The notes: a model not told the origin generated them from the sequence alone. A stretch of DNA of 64,000 nt from UMGS1279 sp045630265 (GCA_045630265.1 JAZQSV010000054.1:1-64000), one strand, 5' to 3'. Positions 25,765-35,070 are shown, counted from the stretch's first letter. Program-made: numbers and translations.

Positions 25765-26820
25765 ATGGAGAAAAAGGATATTGCTTCAATGACCTTGGAG
25801 GAGATAAGCTCTGAACTTTTCGTTATGGGTCAGCCCTCATTTAGGGCAAAACAGGTATATCTTTGGCTTAGAAAGGGGGTAACCTCTTTCGAAGAAATGA
25901 CTAATTTACCCAAAAGTTTTAGGGACAATTTAAGTGAAATTTTTGAAATTCGCGGCGTAAAAATTAAAAAAAGACTTGAATCTAAGGTAGATGATACTGT
26001 AAAATATTTATATGAGCTATGCGACGGTGAGCTTGTAGAAGCGGTGCTTATGAAATATCACCACGGCTACAGTATGTGTATTTCGTCTCAGGTTGGTTGC
26101 CGAATGGGTTGTAGCTTTTGCGCTTCGGGCCTTTTCGGGTTATACCGAAATTTGACTCCGTCTGAAATGCTATCTCAGGTGCAAACGGCGGCGAAGGATA
26201 GAAACATTCGCGTTTCCAACATCGTTATGATGGGAATGGGAGAGCCGCTTGATAATTTAGAAAATACTGTAAGGTTTTTAAATCTTGTAAGCGACCCTGA
26301 CGGTCTTTCCATAGGACTTAGACATATATCGGTTTCAACATCGGGACTTGTTCCTAAGATTTATGAGTTTATGGAATACAAACTCCCCGTAACGCTTTCG
26401 GTTTCGCTCCACGCACCGACTGATGAAATTCGGGATAAAATTATGAAAATAAATCATGCCTATAATACCGAGAAGCTTCTAAAGGCTTGTGCGGATTATA
26501 TAAATAAAACGGGAAGAAGAATTTCCTTTGAGTATGCTCTTATTGACGGGGTGAACGATTCGGATGAATGTGCAAAAATACTGGCTCGTCGGCTGGGTGG
26601 TATGCTTTGCCATTTAAATTTAATTCCCGCAAATCCCGTAAGGGAGAATGATTTTACAAGACCAAGCGACAAAAGGGTTCAGCATTTTTGCGAGATTATG
26701 AACAAGCTTGGGATAAACACAACAATCAGAAGAACCTTGGGGGCAGATATTGAGGCCTCCTGCGGTCAATTAAGGCAAAGACATTTAGAGCTTGAAGAGA
26801 AAGGGGGAAGGTTGTCATGA
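25765..26820 (+). CDS. rlmN: Dual-specificity RNA methyltransferase RlmN
   Basis: A 351-aa radical-SAM enzyme that methylates C2 of A2503 in 23S rRNA and A37 in some tRNAs. The cluster motif is C112-x3-C116-x2-C119 (CRMGCSFC). The conserved GMGEPLDN and SVSLHAP motifs and a C-terminal Cys in EASCGQLR are visible. It overlaps the phosphatase gene by 4 nt (ATGA). Order rsmB-rlmN-prpC-prkC-rsgA matches B. subtilis and many clostridia. Confidence 0.96.
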   Translation: MEKKDIASMTLEEISSELFVMGQPSFRAKQVYLWLRKGVTSFEEMTNLPKSFRDNLSEIFEIRGVKIKKRLESKVDDTVKYLYELCDGELVEAVLMKYHHGYSMCISSQVGCRMGCSFCASGLFGLYRNLTPSEMLSQVQTAAKDRNIRVSNIVMMGMGEPLDNLENTVRFLNLVSDPDGLSIGLRHISVSTSGLVPKIYEFMEYKLPVTLSVSLHAPTDEIRDKIMKINHAYNTEKLLKACADYINKTGRRISFEYALIDGVNDSDECAKILARRLGGMLCHLNLIPANPVRENDFTRPSDKRVQHFCEIMNKLGINTTIRRTLGADIEASCGQLRQRHLELEEKGGRLS

Positions 26821-27545
26821 TATTTTCTGCCAAGACGGATATAGGTTTAAAACGTACCATAAATCAAGACGTGTATGATGTTAAGATACTAAACAATGAG
26901 CTTGCTTTTGCACTTGTTCTTGACGGTATGGGCGGAATGGCTGCGGGTAACGTTGCAAGTTCAGTTGCGGCAACTCACATAGCAGGTTCTTTAAATGACA
27001 ATTTATCACCAAAACTCACCGAAAAGCAACTAACCACCTTTCTACGCGCTGCTGTAGAATCGGCAAATGCGGCGGTTTTTGAAAAGGCCGCTTCAGACCA
27101 AGAACTTCACGGTATGGGTACAACGGTTGTTTGCGCGGTAATAAGAAAGGACAGCTGCTTTGTAGCACATGCGGGGGACAGTCGTCTTTATCTCTATAGA
27201 GATGGCACGCTAATACAAATGACAAACGACCACTCGGTTGTTCAGTCAATGGTTGATAACGGCCATTTAACTGAGGAGGAAGCAAAAATTCACCCCAGTA
27301 AAAATATTATTACAAGGGCGCTTGGTGTACATAGCAGCGTTGATGTCGACATTACCGACTTTGCTGTTAAAGAGGATGATATAATTTTACTTTGCTCAGA
27401 CGGACTTACAAACTGTGTTGATGATGAAGGAATTGCAAAGGCCCTTGAAACTGCAGAGTTTGAAGGAGTTGCAGAGCAGCTTGTAGATACGGCAAACAGC
27501 GGCGGCGGTATTGATAATATTACGGTTGTTGCTTTAAAAATATAA
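26817..27545 (+). CDS. prpC: PP2C-type serine/threonine phosphatase (PrpC/Stp)
   Basis: A 242-aa PPM-family metal-dependent phosphatase. Motifs: LDGMGG with Asp36, GMGTTV, HAGDSRLYLYRDG, DHSVVQ, and LLCSDGLTN with DNITVVALK at the end, which together hold the metal-binding aspartates. It should reverse phosphorylation by the PASTA kinase encoded 83 nt downstream and so tune cell-wall and growth control. It overlaps rlmN by 4 nt, so translation is coupled. Confidence 0.95.
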   Translation: MIFSAKTDIGLKRTINQDVYDVKILNNELAFALVLDGMGGMAAGNVASSVAATHIAGSLNDNLSPKLTEKQLTTFLRAAVESANAAVFEKAASDQELHGMGTTVVCAVIRKDSCFVAHAGDSRLYLYRDGTLIQMTNDHSVVQSMVDNGHLTEEEAKIHPSKNIITRALGVHSSVDVDITDFAVKEDDIILLCSDGLTNCVDDEGIAKALETAEFEGVAEQLVDTANSGGGIDNITVVALKI

Positions 27546-27628
27546 AATTTTAAATTATAATTTCATTTCTGCATTAAGGCAAGCAGAAAAATACATTAGC
27601 CGCACGCAGCGGCGGAAACGGATTTATT

Positions 27629-29665
27629 ATGGATAAATTTGTTGGAAAAAGACTTGACGGAAGATATAAAATAGAAGAAATCATTGGAGTAGGCGGTATG
27701 GCGGTTGTTTATAAGGCCTACGATATGGTTGAGGATAGGGTAGTTGCTATTAAAATTTTAAAGGATGAGTTTGCAAGTAACGAGGAGTTCAAACGTCGTT
27801 TTAAAAACGAATCCAAGGCTATTGCCGTACTTTCTCACCCCAATATTGTTAAGGTTTATGACGTTAGCTTTGGCGACTTAATTCAGTATATTGTTATGGA
27901 ATATATTGAGGGTATAAACCTTAAGGAATATATTGAAAAAAATAGCGGTCTTTCCTGGTCAGAGGCGGTTAACTTCACCATTCAAATCCTTCGTGGCTTG
28001 CAACACGCTCACGATAAGGGTATTGTTCACCGCGACGTTAAGCCCCAAAACATTATGGTTTTGGAGGATAACACCATTAAGGTTACCGACTTTGGTATTG
28101 CAAGGTTTGCAAGGAATGAGGCTAAAACCATCACCGATAAGGCCATTGGCTCTGTTCATTATATCAGCCCCGAGCAGGCAAAGGGCGACGTTACCGACGA
28201 AAAGGCCGATATTTATTCGGTTGGTGTAATGCTTTATGAAATGCTTACCGGTGTGCTTCCCTTTGAGGCAGAAAGCGCAGTTTCTGTAGCTATTATGCAA
28301 CTTCAGACCGAGCCCAAGCTTCCAACCCATATAAATCCTTTAATCCCCGTTGGCGTTGAGCAAATTACCGTTAAGGCAATGCAAAAGGATACAAGGAATC
28401 GTTATAAATCTGCCGCAGAAATGCTACGCGATTTAGAGCAGTTTAAGCGAGACCCTGCTATGACCTTTGACAACCTTTATTTTATTGATAATGAGCCCAC
28501 GAAGTATATTGATAGGCCGCTTGATAAAAAAGAGGATGAAGAGGAGGAAACAACAAAATCTCCCCTTATTCCTATTCTTATCGGCGTAGCTTCGGCCTTT
28601 GTTGTTGCTATAGTTATACTTGGTATTTGGATTATAAAGATGTTTACAGGCGGAACGGGCGTAGCTTTCCCGTGTCCTGATTACGTTGGCGCTATTTACG
28701 AAAACGTTATTGCTGAAGAGAATGAATATGGCTTTAAGTTTCAGGTTTCTTCTTATCAGAGCAGTTCTGAGTATGAAATGGGTGAGATTATTTCACAAAC
28801 TCCTGTTGCAGGTAAGGATGTTAAGAAAAATGCAACTATTAAGGTTGTTGTAAGCAAGGGCCCCGAATACGTAGAGGTGCCTAAAGTAGATGGTTTCGAG
28901 GCCGCTAAGGCACAGGCAATTCTAGAAAATGCTGGCTTTAAGGTGCAAAGGGTTGAGGAACTTAGTGAGGTTGTTGCTGCAAATTTGGTTATAAGAACTA
29001 CTCCTGCAGGCGGTTCGTATATGCCTTCAGACACCGAGATTAAGATGTTTGTAAGCAGTGGCGAACCTACCGAGATGATAGACGTTCCAAACGTTGTTGG
29101 TTGTACCTTAGAGGACGCTAAGAAGATAATTGAAAAGCAGGGCTTTACCGTTGGCGAAATTTTAGAGGTGGATAGTGACGCTAAGCAGAAAAACTTTGTT
29201 TTAGAGCAAGACCCCACCTTTGGCGGAGAAAAAGCGGGCAAGGGCACTGCAATTAACATTAAAATTGGTAGCGGTGTAAGAAATTACAAGGTAACTGTAA
29301 ATGTGCCGCTTCCAGATGATTATATTTCGCAGTATGGTACTGTTTCTCTTTGGATAAATAATGAAGAGGTTAAGAAGTCCAATAAGCTCGACATTTGGAA
29401 TTCTAAGCAAACAACCTTTGAAATTGAAACCCAAGACCCAACGGTTACTGTTGAAATTAAGCTTTCCCATACCGATAATAAGTATGATGATTATATGCGT
29501 CTTGTTATTGATTCTGCTACCGGTGTAGAGCAACATTCAAAAACCAAGATTTATGCATATCCTGTAGTTGAAAAGGATTCTGATGATACAGACGATAACA
29601 ACAATAACAATCAGCAAAATGGAGGCAGTCAGCAAGGCGGCCAAACCAATAATCCACAAGGTTAA
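27629..29665 (+). CDS. prkC: PASTA-domain Ser/Thr protein kinase (PrkC/PknB type)
   Basis: A 678-aa membrane receptor kinase. The cytosolic kinase domain (about 1-275) has a Gly-rich loop (19-27), Lys42, HRDVKPQN with catalytic Asp136 and DFG at 154-156. A charged linker leads to one membrane segment (312-338), then three extracellular PASTA repeats (about 345-550) that bind muropeptides or lipid II in homologs. The C-terminal region of about 125 residues is unassigned and ends in an Asn/Gln/Gly-rich tail. Partner of PrpC upstream. In sporulating Firmicutes such kinases can signal germination and wall stress. Confidence 0.95.
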   Translation: MDKFVGKRLDGRYKIEEIIGVGGMAVVYKAYDMVEDRVVAIKILKDEFASNEEFKRRFKNESKAIAVLSHPNIVKVYDVSFGDLIQYIVMEYIEGINLKEYIEKNSGLSWSEAVNFTIQILRGLQHAHDKGIVHRDVKPQNIMVLEDNTIKVTDFGIARFARNEAKTITDKAIGSVHYISPEQAKGDVTDEKADIYSVGVMLYEMLTGVLPFEAESAVSVAIMQLQTEPKLPTHINPLIPVGVEQITVKAMQKDTRNRYKSAAEMLRDLEQFKRDPAMTFDNLYFIDNEPTKYIDRPLDKKEDEEEETTKSPLIPILIGVASAFVVAIVILGIWIIKMFTGGTGVAFPCPDYVGAIYENVIAEENEYGFKFQVSSYQSSSEYEMGEIISQTPVAGKDVKKNATIKVVVSKGPEYVEVPKVDGFEAAKAQAILENAGFKVQRVEELSEVVAANLVIRTTPAGGSYMPSDTEIKMFVSSGEPTEMIDVPNVVGCTLEDAKKIIEKQGFTVGEILEVDSDAKQKNFVLEQDPTFGGEKAGKGTAINIKIGSGVRNYKVTVNVPLPDDYISQYGTVSLWINNEEVKKSNKLDIWNSKQTTFEIETQDPTVTVEIKLSHTDNKYDDYMRLVIDSATGVEQHSKTKIYAYPVVEKDSDDTDDNNNNNQQNGGSQQGGQTNNPQG

Positions 29666-29671
29666 CTCAAT

Positions 29672-30556
29672 ATGAGCTTAGTAAACGGAATACTAACGAA
29701 AGCTATTGCCGGCTTCTACTTCATAGATGCCGGCGACGGCATATATGAGTGTAAGGCAAGGGGTATTTTCAGAAAAAACAGTATAACCCCCACCGTTGGT
29801 GATAGAGTTACCTTTGAGGTGCTCTCTGACGGAAAGGGCGTACTGTGCGACGTTTTGCCGAGAAAAAATATTTTGGTAAGACCGCCTGTGGCCAATATTG
29901 ATAGACTTTTTATTGTTTCATCTCAGTGTATACCCGCGCCGAACACCCTTGTTATTGACCGCCTTACCGCAATTGCGGTGGAAAATGATATTGAGCCGAT
30001 TTTGGTTTTCAATAAGTCAGATTTGGGGGACCTTTCAAAGTGGGTAGAACTTTACACTTCAGTTGGTTTTAAAACCGTACTGACCTCAACAGTCAGCGGT
30101 GAGGGATGTGATGAAGTATTAAAATTGCTTGATGGCAAAATATCGGCGTTTACAGGCAATTCAGGTGTTGGAAAATCCAGTCTGCTTAATAAAATAATTC
30201 CAAAGCTTTCCCTTAAAACCGGTGAGGTCAGTGAAAAACTTGGCCGAGGCAGGCACACTACAAGACATACCGAACTTTATAGGGTTGGTGGCGGCTACGT
30301 TGCCGACACACCTGGTTTTTCGGCCCTTGAAACTGTTAAGACAATGTCTATTAAAAAGGAAAACCTACAGTTTCTTTTCCCTGAATTTGAAAAGTATTTG
30401 GGTGGATGTAAATTTGTCTCCTGCACCCACACGGGGGAAAAGGGATGCGCTATAGAAAGGGCGGCGGAAGAAGGTATAATAAATAGAAGCCGACTGGAAA
30501 GTTACCACGCATTTTATAATGAAATAAAAGATATAAAACAGTGGGAAATTAAATAA
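29672..30556 (+). CDS. rsgA: Ribosome small-subunit GTPase RsgA
   Basis: A 294-aa circularly permuted GTPase that matures the 30S subunit. An N-terminal OB fold is followed by G4 (FNKSD), G1 GNSGVGKSS (162-170), G3 (DTPGF), and a zinc domain with CKFVSCTHTGEKGC. Six nt separate it from the kinase gene. In B. subtilis rpe and thiN lie between rsgA and spoVM; here both are absent and small genes follow directly after a terminator. Confidence 0.95.
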   Translation: MSLVNGILTKAIAGFYFIDAGDGIYECKARGIFRKNSITPTVGDRVTFEVLSDGKGVLCDVLPRKNILVRPPVANIDRLFIVSSQCIPAPNTLVIDRLTAIAVENDIEPILVFNKSDLGDLSKWVELYTSVGFKTVLTSTVSGEGCDEVLKLLDGKISAFTGNSGVGKSSLLNKIIPKLSLKTGEVSEKLGRGRHTTRHTELYRVGGGYVADTPGFSALETVKTMSIKKENLQFLFPEFEKYLGGCKFVSCTHTGEKGCAIERAAEEGIINRSRLESYHAFYNEIKDIKQWEIK

Positions 30557-30561
30557 AATTA

Positions 30562-30600
30562 AAGGATTGCTAATTTTCAAGATTAGCAATCCTTTTTCTT
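30562..30600 (+). terminator. Intrinsic terminator after rsgA
   Basis: Stem AAGGATTGCTAAT with ATTAGCAATCCTT and a short loop, then TTTCTTTT. It closes the long yicC-rsgA run. Confidence 0.9.
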
Positions 30601-30646
30601 TTGTAACACATTTTATAGCTTAGAGTATAATGTACTAAAGGCGGTG

Positions 30647-30799
30647 ATGCAGTTGCGCAGAAGACCAAAAAAACCACCAATCTTCTTTATTGCGTTTGGG
30701 GTGGGGTTAATAGTTGCTTTTTATTGTCCCGTAAAGGTTCTTGTGCTCTTTCTGGCTATTGCCTTAATATATTTGGGTATTTGTTCTATTAAATGCTAG
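30647..30799 (+). CDS. Small membrane protein, 50 aa, upstream of spoVM
   Basis: ATG at 30647 has AAAGGCGGTG upstream and opens a 50-residue frame. A very basic Pro-containing start (RRRPKKPP, residues 4-11) is followed by two hydrophobic stretches (about 12-26 and 31-47) separated by CPVK, ending in KC. Two membrane segments with a positive-inside N-terminus are likely. It lies 14 nt before spoVM and after the rsgA terminator, so the two small genes probably share a transcript; a TATAAT is seen at about 30626-30631. Its function is unknown; a sporulation role is inferred from position only. Confidence 0.6.
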   Translation: MQLRRRPKKPPIFFIAFGVGLIVAFYCPVKVLVLFLAIALIYLGICSIKC

Positions 30800-30813
30800 G
30801 GGGCAAAAAATTT

Positions 30814-30900
30814 ATGAAGGTTCTAGTTTTCAAAAGTCCTAAATTACTTAGAGGTTTTTTAAAACTTGTTTTTAAAATTAAAGAGAATGAAAATACATAA
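30814..30900 (+). CDS. spoVM: SpoVM-like spore coat anchoring peptide
   Basis: A 28-aa product beginning MKVLVFKSPKLLRGFLKLVF. It matches the SpoVM pattern of a short amphipathic helix: hydrophobic start, conserved Ser/Leu-Pro-Lys near residues 8-10, Arg-Gly near 13-14, and a basic end (B. subtilis SpoVM is 26 aa). SpoVM senses the curvature of the forespore membrane and anchors SpoIVA at the start of coat assembly. Location after prpC-prkC-rsgA is the same neighbourhood as in Bacillus, which strongly supports the call. The upstream ribosome site (AGGGGGC) is good. Confidence 0.75.
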   Translation: MKVLVFKSPKLLRGFLKLVFKIKENENT

Positions 30901-30938
30901 AAAAATCCCGAACTTGAAATTCCAAGTTCGGGATTTTA
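30901..30938. terminator. Bidirectional terminator between spoVM and the convergent minus-strand gene
   Basis: AAAATCCCGAACTTG and CAAGTTCGGGATTTT form a symmetric stem with A/T runs on both sides, serving spoVM (+) and the ligase-like gene (-). Confidence 0.9.
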
Positions 30939-30939
30939 A

Positions 30940-32082
30940 TTATATATTAAGTAGTCGCTCTTCGGGCCCCAGGCCACAAATTAAAAGTCCGTAAAAAAGT
31001 CCTGTTTGTGACCAAAGGAAGGTAAGGTCGGTAGTACCGTGAGCGAGTAAACTAAAAATAAGAGCAATAATAAGGGATGAGAAAAAATACTTGCTTTGGG
31101 CGTTTCGACAAACAAAAAGCCGACGGAAAAGGTTTACTAAATAAATCAAAATAAGTGTGCATCCCACTACGCCGAAATCCATAAGAGGTTCAAGTAAAAT
31201 GCTGTGGGAATGGGAGGTTGGATATGCCTTGGGATAAAGGGGCAAAACGTGTTTATAGGCCATAAAGCCGCGACCGAAAATGGGCGCCGATTTAATAGAA
31301 TCAATACACACCTTCCAAATACCAACACGGTTATCTATAGTCCTAAAAAAATCTCCCGAGCGCGGAATAATTTCGGGGGCGCAGTAAAGCACGATAAGTA
31401 CGGTGGCAAGGGCTAAAAGCACAATGCTCAGTAGCTGATATTTCCTTGTGTAGCCAAGCAAAAAGGCAATACCAATATAAACCTCTATCCATACGAACAT
31501 ACTGCCCGTAAAGTACATTGTAACAATACAAAGCAACGCAGTAATAAAATAAAACAGGAATTTCCCCTTAGATAAAATAATTTTGTAGGCGCAAATTATA
31601 ACAACAATAGCAAGTATCGTGGCTAAATAGTTACAGTTAAAAAAGTAAAGGGTGGTACGGTGCTTTACATTGCTGTGTAAAATGGAAAATAAAATCTTGT
31701 CGGCAATGCCTATAATGGCGGTTAGCCCTCCGAGAAGACAGGAAAGGGATAAACAGTTTTCAAAAATTTTTGGTGTTATAACACTTTTTACGTATATACA
31801 GTAGTAGCAAAGAAGAAGTATGAAAACCGAATATAAAATTCCGTTATAGTTTTGGTTTAGTGCGGCAACTGCAGCCGAATAAACAATAAACACAAGTAGC
31901 CAGGGTATTTTATTTACTTTAAATAAATCAGTATTACGCTTTTTAATAAAAATAAAAACGCTGGCGAAGAACAAATATATAAAGGAAATATAATAGGGAA
32001 GAAATATACTTATAAAACCAAGATAAATTAAAAGCTTATCAGTAGTTGTTTTGGTAAGCGGCTTTATTTTAATTTTAGTCAT
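30940..32082 (-). CDS. O-antigen ligase/polymerase-like membrane protein
   Basis: A 380-aa protein with about ten hydrophobic segments and one larger extracytoplasmic loop, resembling the Wzy_C/O-antigen ligase family (WaaL, Wzy). The conserved loop has RVGIWKVCIDSIKSAPIFGRGF near residue 250 and HSHSILLEPLMDFGVVG after it, which is the usual signature including the loop histidines. In Gram-positive bacteria such proteins polymerise or ligate surface polysaccharide or glycolipid. GGAGGGAT precedes the start at 32082. No glycosyltransferase cluster is nearby, so its substrate is unknown. Confidence 0.8.
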   Translation of the reverse strand: MTKIKIKPLTKTTTDKLLIYLGFISIFLPYYISFIYLFFASVFIFIKKRNTDLFKVNKIPWLLVFIVYSAAVAALNQNYNGILYSVFILLLCYYCIYVKSVITPKIFENCLSLSCLLGGLTAIIGIADKILFSILHSNVKHRTTLYFFNCNYLATILAIVVIICAYKIILSKGKFLFYFITALLCIVTMYFTGSMFVWIEVYIGIAFLLGYTRKYQLLSIVLLALATVLIVLYCAPEIIPRSGDFFRTIDNRVGIWKVCIDSIKSAPIFGRGFMAYKHVLPLYPKAYPTSHSHSILLEPLMDFGVVGCTLILIYLVNLFRRLFVCRNAQSKYFFSSLIIALIFSLLAHGTTDLTFLWSQTGLFYGLLICGLGPEERLLNI

Positions 32083-32114
32083 TCTATCCCTCCTTTAATT
32101 TTGCTTTAAAAATA

Positions 32115-32150
32115 AATTAGCAACAGATTTTCATCTGTTGCTAATTGTAA
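32115..32150 (-). terminator. Intrinsic terminator downstream of the pseudo-P-type ATPase gene
   Basis: On the minus strand TTAGCAACAGAT-GAAA-ATCTGTTGCTAA is followed by TTTATTTTT. Confidence 0.88.
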
Positions 32151-32172
32151 CACAAAATTTAAAATTTTTCAA

Positions 32173-35070
32173 CTATGGGCGTCCAAAGAGTAATGGTACA
32201 AAGGTTATAACCGTTAAACCTAATTGAGCCAGTAGTAAAATAAAGGGTGAAATACCATTTAAAATTCCTGCAAATGTAAGCAAGGTTGCCGCCAAAATTC
32301 CAAGCACAGTGCAAACCGTATAAAGAACGTATAGTACCTTGGAAAGCTTTCTTATGCCAATAGAAGCGGTAAGAGATGCAAACAGTCCGCAAACAGAGGA
32401 TGTAGAAACAGCACCTGCTGACTGGCTTTTAGTTTCTTCGCTAATTAGTGTGAACTGGTCGGCGCCCTGCCTTGTCATAACGTGAATACTGTCCTTATAA
32501 AGACCAAAGTAATCTGTTAGCATATCGTCGCTAATGTTGGGGTCGCAGTTTTTAACAAAGACGGTAGTTCCGGTATTGCAAAGGCGTTTTAACTCATACA
32601 TAATTTCGTCATCAGCAAAATATTTTACTACAAATAAAACGCAGGGACGGTTATCACACGCAAGGTAAACGGGGAAGTAACCTTTGCGCATTATTTTTTT
32701 ATCAAGTTCAATTTCGGGGATATTGGTAAAACCGTGACTTTCCATTAAAATTCTATTACCAATGAAAACGCGCCTGTCGTTAACCCAACCCGAAATACCC
32801 ATTTTGTCCTCATATACTGCCGAATCCACTTCTAATGGCTTGTCGCTCGGTGCATCCATCGCTTGTTTAAACATTTCAGCCAAAGGACTGCCAATATTTT
32901 CGGTAAGAGCAATAGCATCCAAAATAGCCTGGTATACGGAGGTGTCGCTAAGCGCCTTCATATCCACAAGGCGAATGGTGCCGTTTGGGAATAGGTCTTT
33001 AGCGTCGGTTGCTAAAGCGTTACAGTGGTCTAAAGCGTATGCGGCGCTGTAGCCCGAAATCATAGCACCGTAGGAGCCAAGACGCTTAGAGGCAGAGTTA
33101 ATAGCCGAATCTGTAAGCGAAATTACAGACGGTGCGGCAACTACACAGTAGATAATGGTTAAAAGAGATAAAAATTCTGCAAAGGTACCGCCCAGAATAA
33201 GCCTGATAAGTGCAATAACAAGTCCCGCCGCCCCACAAATAAGAGTAAGGTTAACAATTTTCTTTGCGTTGGGGTCGACACAAAAACCGGCCTTAACAAA
33301 ATCGGTAACGGTTTTAGTCTTTTTGCCGTAGCAAATAATTGAGCTACCGTCAATGTGTTTTCCTACAATAGATTTAGCCACTGCGGGATTACTAAGAATT
33401 GTTATAGCATTTTTGGATTTTTCATTTGCAAGCAAACGGAAGTTTTTATAAATTCTTTTGTTTTTAGTGCTCTTTGCTACTGCGTTAGCAGAAACTGAGA
33501 GTAGGGAAAGGGGAACAAGCGAAAATGTTTCCAAACCGCCAGACAACTGAATTGCAGTAAAGGCAATGGTAGATATACTGCTTAAAACAAAGGGTAAATC
33601 GGTATTGTGCTTGCCCTTTATTAGGTCAATAAAGCTTTTGAATATATCTAAATTTATTAGAGCCCCAAGAAGCGCTAATGCTAAATAAATACTGTGGTAA
33701 ATTTTTATGGAGCCAAATATTTGCTTTGCAAAGGGTGTTAACATAAATACTGAAACTATAAAGAGTAAAATGGTTAGAACCGTTTTTACGGTAGAAAGGG
33801 TGAAAAGCTTTTTAAGCTTTGAGCCAACCCTTGCTCTGTCACCAACTCCATTATAATCAAAGGGACCTACTTCAGATATTTCTTCTACCTCTTTTTCGGA
33901 GGAGGAGAAAATATCTGCTGTATCATCGATTTCTTCACCGTTTTCTACCGGCTTTTCAACTATGGAATCAAAAATTTGAGTACCTATCGTAACCTCTGCG
34001 GATTTTGGGGTAAGGTCGGTTGTGGGAATAAAATGGCGCTTAACCGTTTCTTCACTAACCGCCGCAAAGGTTTTGGTTATTTTAAGTGTATCCTCAATAT
34101 TTTCGGTAGATTCCGTAGGAATTATTTCCTCTTCTACTACGGGCGTAGCTTCGTTTGGGGTTTCGGGTTTATGAGTAATACTATCTAAATCCGACTGAGT
34201 AAGATATATGGTTTTTGAACGCTCGGTCGCCTTTTGCTCTAAATTTTTAAGTATAGATTCAACACTTTCAAGCTTATAATTCGAATCGACGGTTTTAGCT
34301 ACTTCAGGGGAACTGTCATCACTCAAATATGCGTTGCATCTATCAAGCAAAGAGCGCCGCTCTTTTTCCATATCGCTAATTGGTTCTGTTTCTGATTTTT
34401 GGTATTCTGCCTTATCCGTGGGAATGGTGGGGATAATTTCTTCCTCAAAATCTTCTTTTACAGAAGTAGCAGACATTTCTTCGGTTTTTACTGTACCTTT
34501 GTGTGTTTCTTCATATTGGGCGTTAATTTTGGAATATTTTTCGGTCTGAGCGTGTAGGTCCTTAAACAAGCTTTCAAAGTCAAGCGACTTTTCGGTGGGC
34601 TTTGGATCTTCGGTTTTTGGTTCGGGGGTTACTACAGTTTCTGTAATAATGGGCATTTGTTTCGGTGCAGGTGTAGGGGTCGGAACAGCCGCCGGATTTT
34701 CCTCTGTGGATTTCACAACGCCTTCGGCACTACTCTTTCTGGATTCGGTCATAAGAGAGTACAAAAAGTCAGCCGAGTTTTGCTTTTCGGCCTTTTCCAT
34801 AGGTATTTTTTCTTCCGTAATATGTGTGACTTTCGTTTCGGGCACAGTTTTTACAAGCGGTGCCTTCCCACCCATAATTTCATCGGGGGTAATTACGCTT
34901 TTTGCCTGAATGCTTGATTTGCCAATAGGCGAAAAACCGCTTAAAATCTCCGAACCCTCAATGGGTAGAATATAGTCAAAGTCCTCATTATCATTTAGCT
35001 TTTCCAGCGCCTCTTTTTCAAGCTGGGCTTTAAAATAATCGTCTTTATTTTTCTTGCCGAAAAGTCCCAT
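32173..35070 (-). CDS. P1B-type ATPase-like membrane protein lacking catalytic motifs (pseudoenzyme)
   Basis: A 965-aa protein. Residues 1-420 are hydrophilic, rich in Pro, Glu, Thr and Ser, and probably disordered. Residues 421-965 contain membrane segments (about 427-450, 460-475, 493-530, 605-652, 911-962) and a soluble region with the layout of a heavy-metal P-type ATPase. However, the transmembrane CPC motif position reads AAPSV (645-649). The phosphorylation motif DKTGT is replaced by DAKDL (689-693). The hinge TGDN/GDG region reads KNCDPN (840-845). Nucleotide-domain features such as GSPLAE and GISGWVNDRRVFIGN remain. ATP-driven transport is therefore unlikely; a structural or regulatory role is inferred. 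It lies 47 nt downstream of rlmB in a minus-strand operon and ends at a terminator. Confidence 0.7.
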   Translation of the reverse strand: MGLFGKKNKDDYFKAQLEKEALEKLNDNEDFDYILPIEGSEILSGFSPIGKSSIQAKSVITPDEIMGGKAPLVKTVPETKVTHITEEKIPMEKAEKQNSADFLYSLMTESRKSSAEGVVKSTEENPAAVPTPTPAPKQMPIITETVVTPEPKTEDPKPTEKSLDFESLFKDLHAQTEKYSKINAQYEETHKGTVKTEEMSATSVKEDFEEEIIPTIPTDKAEYQKSETEPISDMEKERRSLLDRCNAYLSDDSSPEVAKTVDSNYKLESVESILKNLEQKATERSKTIYLTQSDLDSITHKPETPNEATPVVEEEIIPTESTENIEDTLKITKTFAAVSEETVKRHFIPTTDLTPKSAEVTIGTQIFDSIVEKPVENGEEIDDTADIFSSSEKEVEEISEVGPFDYNGVGDRARVGSKLKKLFTLSTVKTVLTILLFIVSVFMLTPFAKQIFGSIKIYHSIYLALALLGALINLDIFKSFIDLIKGKHNTDLPFVLSSISTIAFTAIQLSGGLETFSLVPLSLLSVSANAVAKSTKNKRIYKNFRLLANEKSKNAITILSNPAVAKSIVGKHIDGSSIICYGKKTKTVTDFVKAGFCVDPNAKKIVNLTLICGAAGLVIALIRLILGGTFAEFLSLLTIIYCVVAAPSVISLTDSAINSASKRLGSYGAMISGYSAAYALDHCNALATDAKDLFPNGTIRLVDMKALSDTSVYQAILDAIALTENIGSPLAEMFKQAMDAPSDKPLEVDSAVYEDKMGISGWVNDRRVFIGNRILMESHGFTNIPEIELDKKIMRKGYFPVYLACDNRPCVLFVVKYFADDEIMYELKRLCNTGTTVFVKNCDPNISDDMLTDYFGLYKDSIHVMTRQGADQFTLISEETKSQSAGAVSTSSVCGLFASLTASIGIRKLSKVLYVLYTVCTVLGILAATLLTFAGILNGISPFILLLAQLGLTVITFVPLLFGRP

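Noticed and set aside
28756..29259. Open frame of 167 aa on the minus strand under the PASTA repeats
   Set aside because: Antisense to a clear PASTA kinase, with low-complexity composition and no ribosome site; a codon-bias shadow.
34595..34909. Plus-strand frames opposite the N-terminal part of the pseudo-P-type ATPase
   Set aside because: They mirror the low-complexity Pro/Glu/Thr region on the other strand and lack ribosome sites.
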